Shown here: positions 9,009 to 18,213 of the stretch, in pieces
How the letters are laid out: each line of letters begins with the position of its first letter
How positions within the stretch are numbered: the stretch's first letter is position 1
Assembly (NCBI GenBank): GCA_965205535.1
Contig: CBDBHH010000005.1
Coordinates: 3,286,001 to 3,350,000, forward strand
Source of the DNA: UBA8079 sp965205535
GTDB lineage: Bacteria > Pseudomonadota > Alphaproteobacteria > UBA6615
DNA length: 64,000 nucleotides
Direction: 5' to 3'
Made by a program: the position numbers and the translations under genes
Notes under the pieces: model-generated
Database searches by the model: none
What the model was told of the DNA's origin: nothing
What the model saw: only the letters and a program-made list of their open reading frames with translations

Positions 9009-9803
9009 TCAATCGTCGTCGGGATCTGCAAACAGGGTCGCACCGGGTGTGATCGTCGGTTTGTCACCGTCGGATGATGCAACGCGTTTGATTTTCTGTT
9101 CTTCCAGAGAACGTCTGTCTTCCGGTGTGACGATGCCACCGGAGATGATCATCTTGATCCCCTCTTCCACCGTCATCGACAGGGGCATTAGCTCACGGCG
9201 CGGTAAAAAAAGGAGATAACCCGATGTCGGGTTCGGCGTTGTCGGCAGGAACACATTGACGACGTCGTCGTCGGTTAACGCCTGAACTTCGCCCTTGGTT
9301 GAGCCGGTGACGAAACCGATCGCCCAGCTGCCGCGGCGCGGATATTCGAACAACACAACCTGGCGAAACGCGTCGGACTGGCTCTTCAGTACGGATTCGA
9401 CAATTTGCTTGGTGGCGCCGTAAACGCTGCGGACCACTGGCATGCGGCTGACCAGGTTCTCGCTCATCCGCACCAGCGTGCGGCCCAGTAGTACGCGGGT
9501 CAGTGCGCCGATAATGATAAGCGCTGCAATCAGGACAATAAGCCCGACACCGGGTATCTCGAACGGCACGACCGCGTCCAAGTAGGTGTTCGGATTGTAA
9601 TTCTGCGGGATGAGCGGTGTGATCCGCGAATCGACAAACTTCAGCAGAACCCAGAACAGCCAGATCGTCAGCCCGATCGGCGCGACCGTGAGAAGGCCGG
9701 CGAAGAAATAGCCGCGCAAACGGGCGACGATCCCGTGCCGCTTTCGGCCTCCGAGCCCGACCCGATCCGCACGTTTATGCTGATTTTTCTCGTCGTCCGC
9801 CAT
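9009..9803 (-). CDS. DUF502 family membrane protein
   Basis: 264 residues. After a charged N-terminus (about residues 1-30) there are two strong membrane segments (GYFFAGLLTVAPIGLTIWLF, and GVGLIVLIAALIIIGALT) and a soluble domain with the conserved VYGATKQIVE and GFVTGS segments typical of DUF502. The ATG at 9803 is chosen over the longer open frame (to 9854) because AAGGTGGAG sits upstream. Function is unknown; the gene frequently follows recG in Alphaproteobacteria, as here, though in the opposite orientation. Confidence 0.87.
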   Translation of the reverse strand: MADDEKNQHKRADRVGLGGRKRHGIVARLRGYFFAGLLTVAPIGLTIWLFWVLLKFVDSRITPLIPQNYNPNTYLDAVVPFEIPGVGLIVLIAALIIIGALTRVLLGRTLVRMSENLVSRMPVVRSVYGATKQIVESVLKSQSDAFRQVVLFEYPRRGSWAIGFVTGSTKGEVQALTDDDVVNVFLPTTPNPTSGYLLFLPRRELMPLSMTVEEGIKMIISGGIVTPEDRRSLEEQKIKRVASSDGDKPTITPGATLFADPDDD

Positions 9804-9925
9804 GAATGCTCCACCTTGCGCAACACATATAGGGGCAGACTGCAAAGGTACCAATGCAATATGGCGAAAACACGGGACGTTTTGTTGGTGCCGACGTTGC
9901 TAAAACACCACGGAACGCGGCTCGA

Positions 9926-11344
9926 TTACCGCTCCGCAAACGCCAGCCGCAAGGATGCGGCAACGGGACGGACCAAAAAACTGAGCAGAGACTGGGTCCC
10001 GGTATTGATGCTGGCTTGCACGGACATCCCGGGAATAACGCGCCGACGGTCTTGCGCGTAGTTCAACTCGGTATTCTCCAACGCCACGCGCGCTTCGTAG
10101 AATACGCGCCCCTGTTCGTCGGCGTGACTGGTCGCGGAAACCCACTCCAGTCGGCCCGGAATGGTTCCGTATCGTGAGACATCAAATCCGCTGATTGAAA
10201 CATCAGCCATCTGGCCGGCGGACAGATAACCGACATCGCGGGCATCGACCTTGACGGAGGCCATCAACATTTCATCGTTGGGGACAATTTCCATCAGTCC
10301 CTCGCCCGGGGCGATGACGGCACCGGCGCCGGCAATGGACAGAAGGTTTACGGTACCGCGCACGGGCGTTCTGATTTCCAGTCTTTTCACCCGATCCCGG
10401 AACAACGCCAGTGTGTCGAGAACCTCGCTCAGTTCCGCCATGACGGTCTCGAGTTCCCGTTCCCGATCGTTCTGCCAGCGTGAATAATGCTCTCGTATGG
10501 CACCGCGGGCCTCGAGCACCGCGCTTTCTGCCTGGCGTAGGCTGAATTTGCTTTCACCCAATGTCCCGCGCAGACGTGCAACCTCGCGTTGGGTTTCCAG
10601 CAGGGTAATTCTTGATCCAATACCTTTGTCGAAAAGACCCTTTCTTATGCCCGCCTGCTCCTGAATGGCGGCAAGCTGGTCCGTGAGCCCCGACGATTGT
10701 TCTTTCAACGCTTCGACTTCAAGGCGACGCTGCGACAGGCGGTTGTCGAGAACATCCTGCTCGGCCTCGAAACTCTGGCGGGCCGCGTTGAGGAGTCGCA
10801 GTTGATCCTGCACCAACGTGGGGACCCGATCTGCGAGGTCAGCAAAGGATTCCGGGTATCCGCCAATCTCGGCACGTAGTCGCTTTGATTTAGCCGTGAG
10901 GGTAAGGCGGCGCGTTTCCAGCTGATCGAGATCCGCGCTGCTGGCCACATCATCCAGCCGGACGAGAAGATCGCCGGCCGAGACATGATCTCCGTCGCGG
11001 ACCATGACCTCCCTGACGATGCCGCCCTCGAGATGTTTGACCGTGTGGATCGTGCCTGTCGGCACGACAGTTCCCGAAGATTGCGCGGCGGATGTTACGT
11101 TCGTCACACCGGCCCAGCCGGCGGCGCCGACGACGAATATCGCGACAATGACGATCGCTGTCGTCAGGAACCGCGGAGGCCCCGCCTCCTCCAATTGAGC
11201 GGAGTGCGACAGAAACCGAAGATTGTGCCGGGTCGCACCACGGCGCGCTTTTGCCGGCGCCAGAAGTTCGGTCCGGGGAGCGGATGGTGCGGGGGTTTGA
11301 TGGTTCGTCTTCGACATGGAAACCTCTTTGTTTTCGCGCGTCAT
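9926..11344 (-). CDS. HlyD-type periplasmic adaptor of a type I secretion system
   Basis: 472 residues. A cytoplasmic N-terminal stretch of about 50 residues precedes one membrane segment (FLTTAIVIVAIFVVGAAGWA). Then come the split lipoyl/barrel-sandwich halves (HTVKHLEGGIVREVMVRDGD and later LEIRTPVRGTVNLLS), a long coiled-coil between them, and a beta-barrel domain (DVSISGFDVSRYGTIPG). The adaptor would bridge the inner-membrane ABC pair and an outer-membrane TolC-like channel, which is not in this window. Its ATG overlaps the stop of the upstream ABC gene by 4 nt (11341-11344), which suggests translational coupling. An ATG ten codons later is a less likely start. Confidence 0.93.
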   Translation of the reverse strand: MTRENKEVSMSKTNHQTPAPSAPRTELLAPAKARRGATRHNLRFLSHSAQLEEAGPPRFLTTAIVIVAIFVVGAAGWAGVTNVTSAAQSSGTVVPTGTIHTVKHLEGGIVREVMVRDGDHVSAGDLLVRLDDVASSADLDQLETRRLTLTAKSKRLRAEIGGYPESFADLADRVPTLVQDQLRLLNAARQSFEAEQDVLDNRLSQRRLEVEALKEQSSGLTDQLAAIQEQAGIRKGLFDKGIGSRITLLETQREVARLRGTLGESKFSLRQAESAVLEARGAIREHYSRWQNDRERELETVMAELSEVLDTLALFRDRVKRLEIRTPVRGTVNLLSIAGAGAVIAPGEGLMEIVPNDEMLMASVKVDARDVGYLSAGQMADVSISGFDVSRYGTIPGRLEWVSATSHADEQGRVFYEARVALENTELNYAQDRRRVIPGMSVQASINTGTQSLLSFLVRPVAASLRLAFAER

Positions 11345-13503
11345 ATGGCTTGGCGAAGTAGTTTCGGGACGATTTCTTCGGGGGGCCCTTCGGCCACCAT
11401 CGATCCATTGGACATGACGATGACCCGGTCTGCGATACGCATATGACTTGGTCGGTGGGTTGCCAGAAGGATCGTGCGTGAACCGCGCATGGCATCCAGT
11501 GCGTTTCGGAATTTTTCGTCACCGGCTTCATCGAGCGCATTTGCAGCTTCGTCCAGCAACAGCACCGGCGCCGAAGAAAGATATGCCCGCGCCAGCGCAA
11601 GCCGCTGATGGAACCCCGACGGCAAACTGGCCGTGAGATTGTCACCAATTCGGGTCTCGAAGCCTTCGGGGAGCTGTTCTATTTCCTCCAGCAAACCGGC
11701 TATCGCGCAGGCATCGCGGAGTTCTTTCTCGTTGGCCGAGTAGTTTCCGAACCTGAGGTTCTGGGCGATCGTGCCATACAACACCTGCGTGTCTTGCGAG
11801 ACATACGCCAGTGCACGGCGCAGTTCTGCCGGATCAAGCTGCCGGGTGTCGATGCCGTCCAGGGTCACCGAACCTGATTGCGGTTCGTACAGGTGCAACG
11901 CCACACGCAGGAGCGATGATTTACCTGAGCCACTGGTGCCGGCCAGCGCAAGAATTTCACCGGCCCGGGCCCCGAAACTAACATTCATCAGCGCAGGTTC
12001 GTGACGCGGGAGATACCGCAGGCTGATCCGGTGAAAAGCCAGGTTGCCGGCGAACAGCTTTCGTTCGCCGACAAACTGACCGGGTTCGCGTTCAAGCCGG
12101 ACCCGCAACAGGTCGTTAAGTTGGCGAATGCTTAAGAGGACCTGCTCCAGTTTTGAAGTCAGGTTAAACCCGGTCTGTATGGGGGCGAGAACACGCCAGG
12201 TAAGTGCCATCGTTGCAATCAGGGCACCCATCGTCATGGCGCCCGCCTCGATGCGAACGACACTCAGGGCCAGAACGCCGACACCACCGAGGACCATCAG
12301 CATATGGGATGCTGTCTGAACCATGCTTGAAAGGTGGTTTGCGTTAAATGTGCGCATCGTGGCGCCGGCCGAAATGTCCCGGAAACGCTCGAACCAAAGC
12401 TGTTCGGCGCCCATGACCTTGATCGACCGCATCTCGGCAAGGGTCTCGACGATGAAGGATTGCCGCTCCGAACGCTCAACGCTTGCGGCCTTGACCCGCC
12501 GACGCATGATCGGGAACGTCAGAACACCCAGTATGCCGTATAGAATTATGAGCCCGATCGGGACCAGTGCCACTGGCCCGGCGACGAGCGCGATGACGGC
12601 GATAAAAACGATCACGAACGGCAGATCAAACGCGATTGTCACAAGCGGGCCGGTAAAGAAATCGCGTAGCGATTCGAATTCCTTGATCCGTGCGAGTTGT
12701 TTGTCAACCGGTGCCCGTTCGACGACCGAGTATGGCAAATGCGTAATGTGCGCCATTGCCTTGGTGCCGATGAGAAACTCTAGACGCGAGCTCAGATAGG
12801 CCTGGCCCTTGGTGCGCACCAGACGCAGCGCAAATTCCATGGACATCGCAATGGCAACGCCGAGGGCAAGATAGGGCAGGAAACTGCCGTTCTGTCGGCC
12901 GATGACCTGATCGTAAATCACCATGATCGATAGCGGCACCGCAATCGCCAGCATGTTGATGGCGAATGTCGTGGCAAACATGATGACGACGGTTTTGCGG
13001 AATCGCGCCATGGTTTGCGTAAACCACGCGTCTTCGGGATTGCCGGTATCTCCGCTTGGTCCGGATTCATCCCCGACGAAGTATATCTCGCCATGAACGC
13101 CCCGAAAGTCCTCCAGGAGTTCTTCGCCATGTTCCGGGTCGTAGACCCTGAGATCGCGGCCGTCACGCTCGAGGACGACGACAATCCGTTCCTGGTCCGT
13201 GACGAATATGCACGGGAGCATGCGCGCGTCTATTTTCGATATGCGTCCGCGCACCACGTTGGTGGGAAAGCCGAGCCGGGCCAGAACGTCACGGAGATCA
13301 TCCACGCTGAGCGCGCCGACAAAATGCGGCAAGGATTCCACCAGCTGATCGGGATCTCCACGCCATTTCAGCGCGGTAAGAATTGGTACCAGACAACCTG
13401 CCGAGCCATGCAGGGTCGCATCAGGATCGGCGCGTTTCAGGTTGGTTTCGAGTTGCTCAACCTGTTCGCTTGCCTGCGGAAGGGTTGCAAGTAATGCGGT
13501 CAT
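11341..13503 (-). CDS. Type I secretion ABC transporter with degenerate peptidase-like N-domain
   Basis: 720 residues. Residues 1 to about 140 look like a C39-peptidase-like domain without an obvious catalytic Cys/His pair, as in HlyB-like exporters. Six membrane segments follow (for example TVVIMFATTFAINMLAIAVP). The ATPase has Walker A GTSGSGKSS, Q-loop YVSQDTQVLYG, Walker B plus glutamate LLLDEAANALDE and an H-loop LLATHRPSH. The ABC signature reads LPSGF rather than LSGGQ. The ATG overlaps the preceding ABC gene stop by 4 nt. With that gene it probably formed a heterodimeric exporter for the RTX protein encoded divergently. Confidence 0.93.
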   Translation of the reverse strand: MTALLATLPQASEQVEQLETNLKRADPDATLHGSAGCLVPILTALKWRGDPDQLVESLPHFVGALSVDDLRDVLARLGFPTNVVRGRISKIDARMLPCIFVTDQERIVVVLERDGRDLRVYDPEHGEELLEDFRGVHGEIYFVGDESGPSGDTGNPEDAWFTQTMARFRKTVVIMFATTFAINMLAIAVPLSIMVIYDQVIGRQNGSFLPYLALGVAIAMSMEFALRLVRTKGQAYLSSRLEFLIGTKAMAHITHLPYSVVERAPVDKQLARIKEFESLRDFFTGPLVTIAFDLPFVIVFIAVIALVAGPVALVPIGLIILYGILGVLTFPIMRRRVKAASVERSERQSFIVETLAEMRSIKVMGAEQLWFERFRDISAGATMRTFNANHLSSMVQTASHMLMVLGGVGVLALSVVRIEAGAMTMGALIATMALTWRVLAPIQTGFNLTSKLEQVLLSIRQLNDLLRVRLEREPGQFVGERKLFAGNLAFHRISLRYLPRHEPALMNVSFGARAGEILALAGTSGSGKSSLLRVALHLYEPQSGSVTLDGIDTRQLDPAELRRALAYVSQDTQVLYGTIAQNLRFGNYSANEKELRDACAIAGLLEEIEQLPEGFETRIGDNLTASLPSGFHQRLALARAYLSSAPVLLLDEAANALDEAGDEKFRNALDAMRGSRTILLATHRPSHMRIADRVIVMSNGSMVAEGPPEEIVPKLLRQAI

Positions 13504-15265
13504 GATGCTTGCGAGGTTCCCATGGCAGGCGCGGACGGCACGCGCATTTGTGGTGTCGGATTGTGGGGCTGTTGATCATCGGCGGACGGGTCGCGCTCGA
13601 GGATCTGACAATTGGTGATTTCGCAAACCCGGTCTGCCATCCGGATCAGAGATGGGCGATGGCTGACCAGCAACATCGAAACCGAGCCGCGCATCGATTC
13701 CAGCAACTCACGCAACTTGTCGTCGGTTCTGAAATCGAAGGCCGAGTTGGCTTCATCGAACAGCATCAGTTTCGGACGTGCGGCAAGCGCGCGTACGATT
13801 GAAATCCGTTGTCGGACACCCGCGGACAAGATGTCGTTGCTCGAGCTGCCGAGCTGGGTATCGAGCCCCTCGGGAAGTCGTGCCAACACGGTGTCCAGTT
13901 CCAGGGCGTGGGCATATTCCATCGCCGCATCCAATCGGTCTTCCCCGGCGAACATCGTCAGGTTTTCCCGGATCGTGCCGCGATACAGGGCGCTGCGTTG
14001 AGGCAGATAGGCAATCTGTCGGCGAATGTCGGCTGGCGGCACGTCGGCTATGTTCACACCGTCATGTTCAATGGCCCCGGCCGTGGGTTCGATCAGTCCC
14101 ATGGTGAGCCAGAGAAACGTGGACTTTCCACGGCCGTTTTCTCCGACGAGCGCGACCGTTTCACCGGACTTCAATTCGAAGTCGACATTGAGGAACAGGG
14201 CGTTCTCGGTACCAGGGTAGATGAACCCCATATCCTTGAATTGCACCGCCCCGGTTATCTCGGGTGCGTCCTGCGTTCTGTTCTGGCCTTCCTGGGAGAA
14301 GGTCATCACGTTCTGCAATCGGGTCTCGGCGACCTGCACATTCTGAAACTGCACCCAAACGGATATCGCACGTAACACCGGCTGCACGGACCTGCCGGCG
14401 AGCAGCATGCAGGCGGCAAGCGTACCGAGGGTAAGTTGCCCGTTCAGAACCAGGAGCGCACCGGCACCGGCGACGGAAATCATCGTCAGATTCGAGAAAA
14501 TGGCGCCGTGCGCCTGCGCGAGCCCGATTTGAGAATGACATTGTGAACGGCTTCCGAGGAACTGCTCAGCAGGCGCTCATACCGGCGCATCATCAATCCC
14601 TCGAGCGCCAGGCCCTTGATCAGGGACATGCTTCCGAGAACTTCAATGACAAAGCTGTAGCGTCGATCATCAACAGTTTGGCGCGCGTCCAGCGCAGTAC
14701 GCAGCTGAAAGCCGATCAGCGCGGCGATGCCGCCGACAAGAAAGATCACCCCCAGAGGAACCAGAACCAGCCACCCGCCGACGAGGCCGATCAGTGCCAG
14801 AAATACCGCAACGAACGGAAGGTCAATCAACGCGAGCATGCCCTGCCCGGCATAGAGATCCCGCAACGTCTCGATGGCGTTTACGCGCGCGATCTGTGTG
14901 CCTGTTGGTTCCTTCTCAAAATTGAGAATATTCCCATTGAGCATGTGGTCGATCGTTCGACATCCGACGGCATGTTCGAACCGCGCAGCGCCCCAGGCGG
15001 TGATATAGGAACGCGCCATTCGCATGCCACCGTCCGCGAGAACGGCAAAGCCCAGCCCGATCAGGAGATAAACGAAGGTCGCGCTCGTTCCATTGGGGAG
15101 CACGCGGTCGAATGTCTGCAGAATGACCAGTGGCAGTGCGAGCGAAAGAATATTGATCAGAACGGACGACAGCAGAACATCGACCCGCCCGAATGCGGAT
15201 CGGGCCAGTGAACGTAGGGCACGCGGCTTGCGTGCGATGTATGTTTTCGATGCAGGGGCTGACAT
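13500..15265 (-). pseudogene. Second type I secretion ABC transporter, frameshifted
   Basis: Two adjacent minus-strand frames make one exporter. The 5' part (15265 to about 14486) has the membrane domain (LPLVILQTFDRVLPN, TGTQIARVNAIETLRDLYAG); the 3' part has the last membrane segments and an ATPase with Walker A GENGRGKST, Q-loop YLPQRSALYRG, signature LSAGV, Walker B LMLFDEANSAFD and H-loop LLVSHRPS. Around 14522-14525 (+ strand agcccg) one base appears missing: restoring it joins ..VILKSG to LAQAHGAIFSNLTMISVAG.. in one frame. As read, the 5' frame ends after a short out-of-frame tail. A sequencing error in the C-run is possible. The start ATG 15265 has GGGAG upstream. The gene opens a three-gene operon. 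Confidence 0.85.
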
Positions 15266-15367
15266 GCCCGCTCCCAACCTTTCGTCGACCTGAACTCCGA
15301 CAATGAGAGTTTCACGTCACACTTTCGTCGATCATCGAGCGATATGGTTGATCAATACTTAACGGGC

Positions 15368-15383
15368 ATACACAGATGTGTAT
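15368..15383. promoter_or_regulatory. 16-bp perfect palindrome between the secretion operon and the RTX gene
   Basis: ATACACA-GA-TGTGTAT, two 7-base arms around a 2-base centre, lies about midway in the 195-nt divergent spacer (15266-15460). The position suits an operator acting on one or both divergent promoters. No regulator gene is adjacent, and I could not pick convincing -35/-10 boxes, so the role is inferred from symmetry and placement. Confidence 0.45.
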
Positions 15384-15460
15384 TTCTCGAAACCTTCTGT
15401 AAACGGACTCAACCTAGTCTCCGATCACTCTGAACTGTGTAATCGCCCCAGGAGATCCGG

Positions 15461-16531
15461 ATGGCTGACGAACAAACCGATAGTGGACTGTCCGAGAATC
15501 TCGACAGTGATCGTGGCCTTGCTGATGGGGAAAAATACCGCAGTCCCCAGGCACGCGACGCAGGTGTCGGAAATACAAACGAGGCGCGCCCGGATTCGGA
15601 CACCACGAACCCCAATTTGCATACAGGCACCCATGGGCAAGAGCCGCACGGCGATCGCGTCGTCGGGTCGAACTCACCGACCGGCGGCCGGACACCGATT
15701 GATGGCCCGAACGATCAGGAAAGCGACAGCTCGGAATCCCGAAACCCTGAGAGCGAGGCGGTTCAGGCGCACGAAAGCAACAGCAGTGCCCCGGAACCGC
15801 GCATTGAATCCCCGGAACGTGCAGCAGACCAGTCTGGGGCGCGATCCGCAGATTCGACGAATGCACCGGAACCGCCTGTAGAAGGTGACACGCAGGAAAG
15901 ATCGGGGCCCTCCGGGGATGCGCCGGCGACATCTGCTGCAGGTGATCCCATAGAAGTTGTCACGCCAACCGTGCCGTCTGCCCCGGATACGGTCGCGTCA
16001 CCAACGGAAGTTCCGGCCGACAGCGCTGAGCTGAAAGTCGAAGAAGTCACGAATACGGAACCAGATGCTTCCGCGGAAACCCAGGGTGTAAACCGCGTTG
16101 GTGGACGCGGAGATGACCGTTTGAATGGTGGCGCTGGCGACGATCGACTGAGCGGCGGCGCCGGAGATGATCGGCTTGATGCCGGTTCGGGTGATGACAC
16201 CGTTCGCGGGGGTAGCGGAAATGACACAATCACCGGCGGCGATGGAGACGACCAACTCTATGGCGGCTCGGGTGACGACCTGTTCATTCTCGAATCAGGC
16301 GGTGATACCGCCGTCCATGGCGGCAGCGGTTGGACCGACACAATGGACCTAAGCAACATGGTCGACAGTGGACCGGATGGCGGCGACTGGACCATTTCAC
16401 TCGACAGCGGTTCCGCGATTGAAGCGACCGGCAGTGATTTTCTGACGCTCACGGAAGACGCATCTGGCACGGTCACCATGGACGATGGCAGTGTGATCAA
16501 CTTTGACGGGCTTGATCGTATCGAGTGGTAA
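15461..16531 (+). CDS. Small RTX (calcium-binding nonapeptide repeat) secreted protein
   Basis: 356 residues, highly acidic, no signal peptide. Residues 1-205 are a low-complexity region rich in Asp, Glu, Ser, Pro and Thr. Residues about 213-283 carry tandem nonapeptides of GGxGxDxLx type (GGAGDDRLS, GGAGDDRLD, GGSGNDTIT, GGDGDDQLY, GGSGDDLFI), which bind Ca2+ after export. The last ~70 residues end in INFDGLDRIEW, a hydrophobic tail common in type I substrates. AGGAGATCCGG gives a strong ribosome site for ATG 15461. Divergent from the HlyD/ABC operon, so probably its substrate. No enzymatic or adhesin domain was recognised; a surface or regulatory role is open. Confidence 0.88.
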   Translation: MADEQTDSGLSENLDSDRGLADGEKYRSPQARDAGVGNTNEARPDSDTTNPNLHTGTHGQEPHGDRVVGSNSPTGGRTPIDGPNDQESDSSESRNPESEAVQAHESNSSAPEPRIESPERAADQSGARSADSTNAPEPPVEGDTQERSGPSGDAPATSAAGDPIEVVTPTVPSAPDTVASPTEVPADSAELKVEEVTNTEPDASAETQGVNRVGGRGDDRLNGGAGDDRLSGGAGDDRLDAGSGDDTVRGGSGNDTITGGDGDDQLYGGSGDDLFILESGGDTAVHGGSGWTDTMDLSNMVDSGPDGGDWTISLDSGSAIEATGSDFLTLTEDASGTVTMDDGSVINFDGLDRIEW

Positions 16532-16555
16532 GGAATTCCCCCGATCAGAAAACAG

Positions 16556-16585
16556 AAAGGGCGCCTCCGGCTGGGGCGCCCTTTT
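16556..16585 (+). terminator. Rho-independent terminator after the RTX gene
   Basis: A GC-rich hairpin (AAGGGCGCC / GGCGCCCTT, short loop) followed by TTTT, 25 nt after the RTX stop. A-residues on the left flank mean it could also work for transcription coming from the minus-strand tRNA genes. Confidence 0.8.
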
Positions 16586-16601
16586 CGGTTTGGCTTTCGG
16601 G

Positions 16602-16688
16602 TGGTGCGGCAGAGAGGACTTGAACCTCCACGACCTTGCGATCACTAGCACCTGAAGCTAGCGCGTCTACCAATTCCGCCACTGCCGC
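16602..16688 (-). tRNA. tRNA-Leu (CAG)
   Basis: 87 nt including an encoded CCA. The reverse strand begins GCGGCAGTGGCGGAATTGGT and folds with a long variable arm typical of leucine tRNAs. The anticodon stem CTAGC/GCTAG encloses loop TTCAGGT, giving anticodon CAG. The T-arm (GGTTCAAGTCC) is present. It is the second of two tandem tRNA-Leu genes read leftward. Confidence 0.95.
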
Positions 16689-16715
16689 GTGACCCGACAT
16701 CTTTCTTCCGAATGT

Positions 16716-16802
16716 TGGTGCGGCAGAGAGGACTTGAACCTCCACGGGCTTGCGCCCACAACGCCCTCAACGTTGCGCGTCTACCAATTCCGCCACTGCC
16801 GC
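16716..16802 (-). tRNA. tRNA-Leu (GAG)
   Basis: 87 nt with encoded CCA and the same acceptor, D-arm and T-arm sequence as its neighbour 27 nt downstream. The anticodon stem CAACG/CGTTG encloses loop TTGAGGG, giving anticodon GAG. The long variable arm (GGGCGCAAGCCC) is class II. The pair probably arose by duplication and anticodon-arm change. Confidence 0.95.
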
Positions 16803-16938
16803 TCCGTTCGGAAGCGCGATTTCTTACCCGAACACCAGCGGTGTGGCAACCATCGCCGCGCGGAATTCTTGCCGGGTTGCCCGAAACCATCGACTAGGCG
16901 CATTATCTAGAAAAAGCCATACGCGTTGGGAGGCTCTT

Positions 16939-17802
16939 ATGGCATTTAGCTCAATCTTGGTACCGCTCGAAGAGAGCGAGATTTTGGCATCCGTTTTGGC
17001 AACGGCTCTCGTTTTTGCCAAACGCTATGACAGCTATATCGAGGGTTTGTGCATCCGCCCGACCCTGGCCGGTGCGGTTGCTGTTGGATTTGAAGGTGGC
17101 GCTGCGGCGCTGTCGGGCACCGAGGAACAGTTCGAGCAGGAACAGCGCATGCGCGCAGATCGCCTGCAGGTCCAGTTTCAGGAATTCGTCGCCCAGAACA
17201 ATATTCCCGAGGCGCAGGGAAACTCGACCAAGCTGTGTGCCAGCTGGGTCGAGGATGAGGCTTCGGGGATTGGCATCTTCGGGCAACGCGCGCGGGTCTT
17301 TGATCTGACCGTTGTCGGCCGGCCCATGCCCGGTGCCATGACACCGGCGATGAACACACTGGAGACGGTATTGTTTGAATCGGGTCGCCCGGTTCTGATC
17401 GCGCCGCCAACGGTTCCCCAGGAAATCGGCCGTCACGTCGTTATCGCCTGGAACGGCGGGACAGAGACCGCCCGGGCGATCGCGTTCGCCAAGCCGGTCC
17501 TGCGCGAGGCGGACCGGATCACCGTGTTGGCCGTCGAGGGCGGCATGGTGCCAGGACCCAGCGCGGAAGACGTGAAGGTCAATCTGCAGCGTGACGATGT
17601 CGCAGTGGATGTGCGGGAAGTCCCCGGGCGGCGTTCCGCGGCGGATGCCGGCGATATCATTTTGACCGAGACCATGGAGGTCGGCGGCGACATGCTCATC
17701 AAGGGTGGTTACACCCAGAGCCGCCTGCGCCAAATGATCTTCGGGGGTGCGACCAGCCAAATTCTCGCAAACGCCGAGATTCCGGTGCTGATGGCACACT
17801 AG
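16939..17802 (+). CDS. Universal stress protein, tandem UspA domains
   Basis: 287 residues in two UspA-like halves: MAFSSILVPLEESE opens the first, and HVVIAWNGGTETARAIAFA opens the second, each starting with the beta-strand of the alpha/beta fold. The second half ends with a nucleotide-binding-like segment (MLIKGGYTQSRLRQMIFGGAT followed by a hydrophobic IPVLMAH end). The ATG at 16939 has GGGAGGC upstream; the frame is open further left but that part runs into the tRNA-Leu gene. Role inferred: stress response protein, cytoplasmic. Confidence 0.9.
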   Translation: MAFSSILVPLEESEILASVLATALVFAKRYDSYIEGLCIRPTLAGAVAVGFEGGAAALSGTEEQFEQEQRMRADRLQVQFQEFVAQNNIPEAQGNSTKLCASWVEDEASGIGIFGQRARVFDLTVVGRPMPGAMTPAMNTLETVLFESGRPVLIAPPTVPQEIGRHVVIAWNGGTETARAIAFAKPVLREADRITVLAVEGGMVPGPSAEDVKVNLQRDDVAVDVREVPGRRSAADAGDIILTETMEVGGDMLIKGGYTQSRLRQMIFGGATSQILANAEIPVLMAH

Positions 17803-17822
17803 GCGGGTTTAGTTTCGCCCGA

Positions 17823-18182
17823 TCAGGCTCTCTGTCCGGTGAGTTGACGTTCAAGTGCGACGACAAGCTGCCCGACGGCGGTGCGCAACGCACGAAATCT
17901 CCGTTCCGCCCGATCCAGCCGGTCACTCAGCAACGGCACCTCGTCCGGCATATTCAGCGCCGATGGCGCTTGTGCGCCTCCCCGCTGGCTTACGAGTTGT
18001 TCGAGCGACGCCTGCATCTGCTGGCGCAGCACCTGTTCGCGCTCCTGGAGTTGCAGCAACAAGTCGATCCGGTCGTTCAGGCGTTTCTGTTCGGACAACA
18101 GGCGATCGAGCTCCACCCGCTGCAACTCGACGACCGTTGCCAGTTCGCCGGGCGACAAATCCTCGATGATGCTGTCGGTCAT
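17823..18182 (-). CDS. Conserved coiled-coil protein, unknown function
   Basis: 119 residues from ATG 18182, which has AGGGAGC upstream; the longer open frame reaching 18284 overlaps the hydrolase gene and is not preferred. The sequence is almost entirely helical and leucine/glutamine rich (ELATVVELQRVELDRLLSEQ, then a basic heptad region RLDRAERRFRALRTAVGQLV), consistent with a cytoplasmic coiled coil. No domain was recognised. It lies 31 nt downstream of the alpha/beta hydrolase on the same strand and may share its transcript. Confidence 0.6.
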   Translation of the reverse strand: MTDSIIEDLSPGELATVVELQRVELDRLLSEQKRLNDRIDLLLQLQEREQVLRQQMQASLEQLVSQRGGAQAPSALNMPDEVPLLSDRLDRAERRFRALRTAVGQLVVALERQLTGQRA

Positions 18183-18213
18183 GATCGATCGAGCTCCCTG
18201 TGGACGAGGCCGG

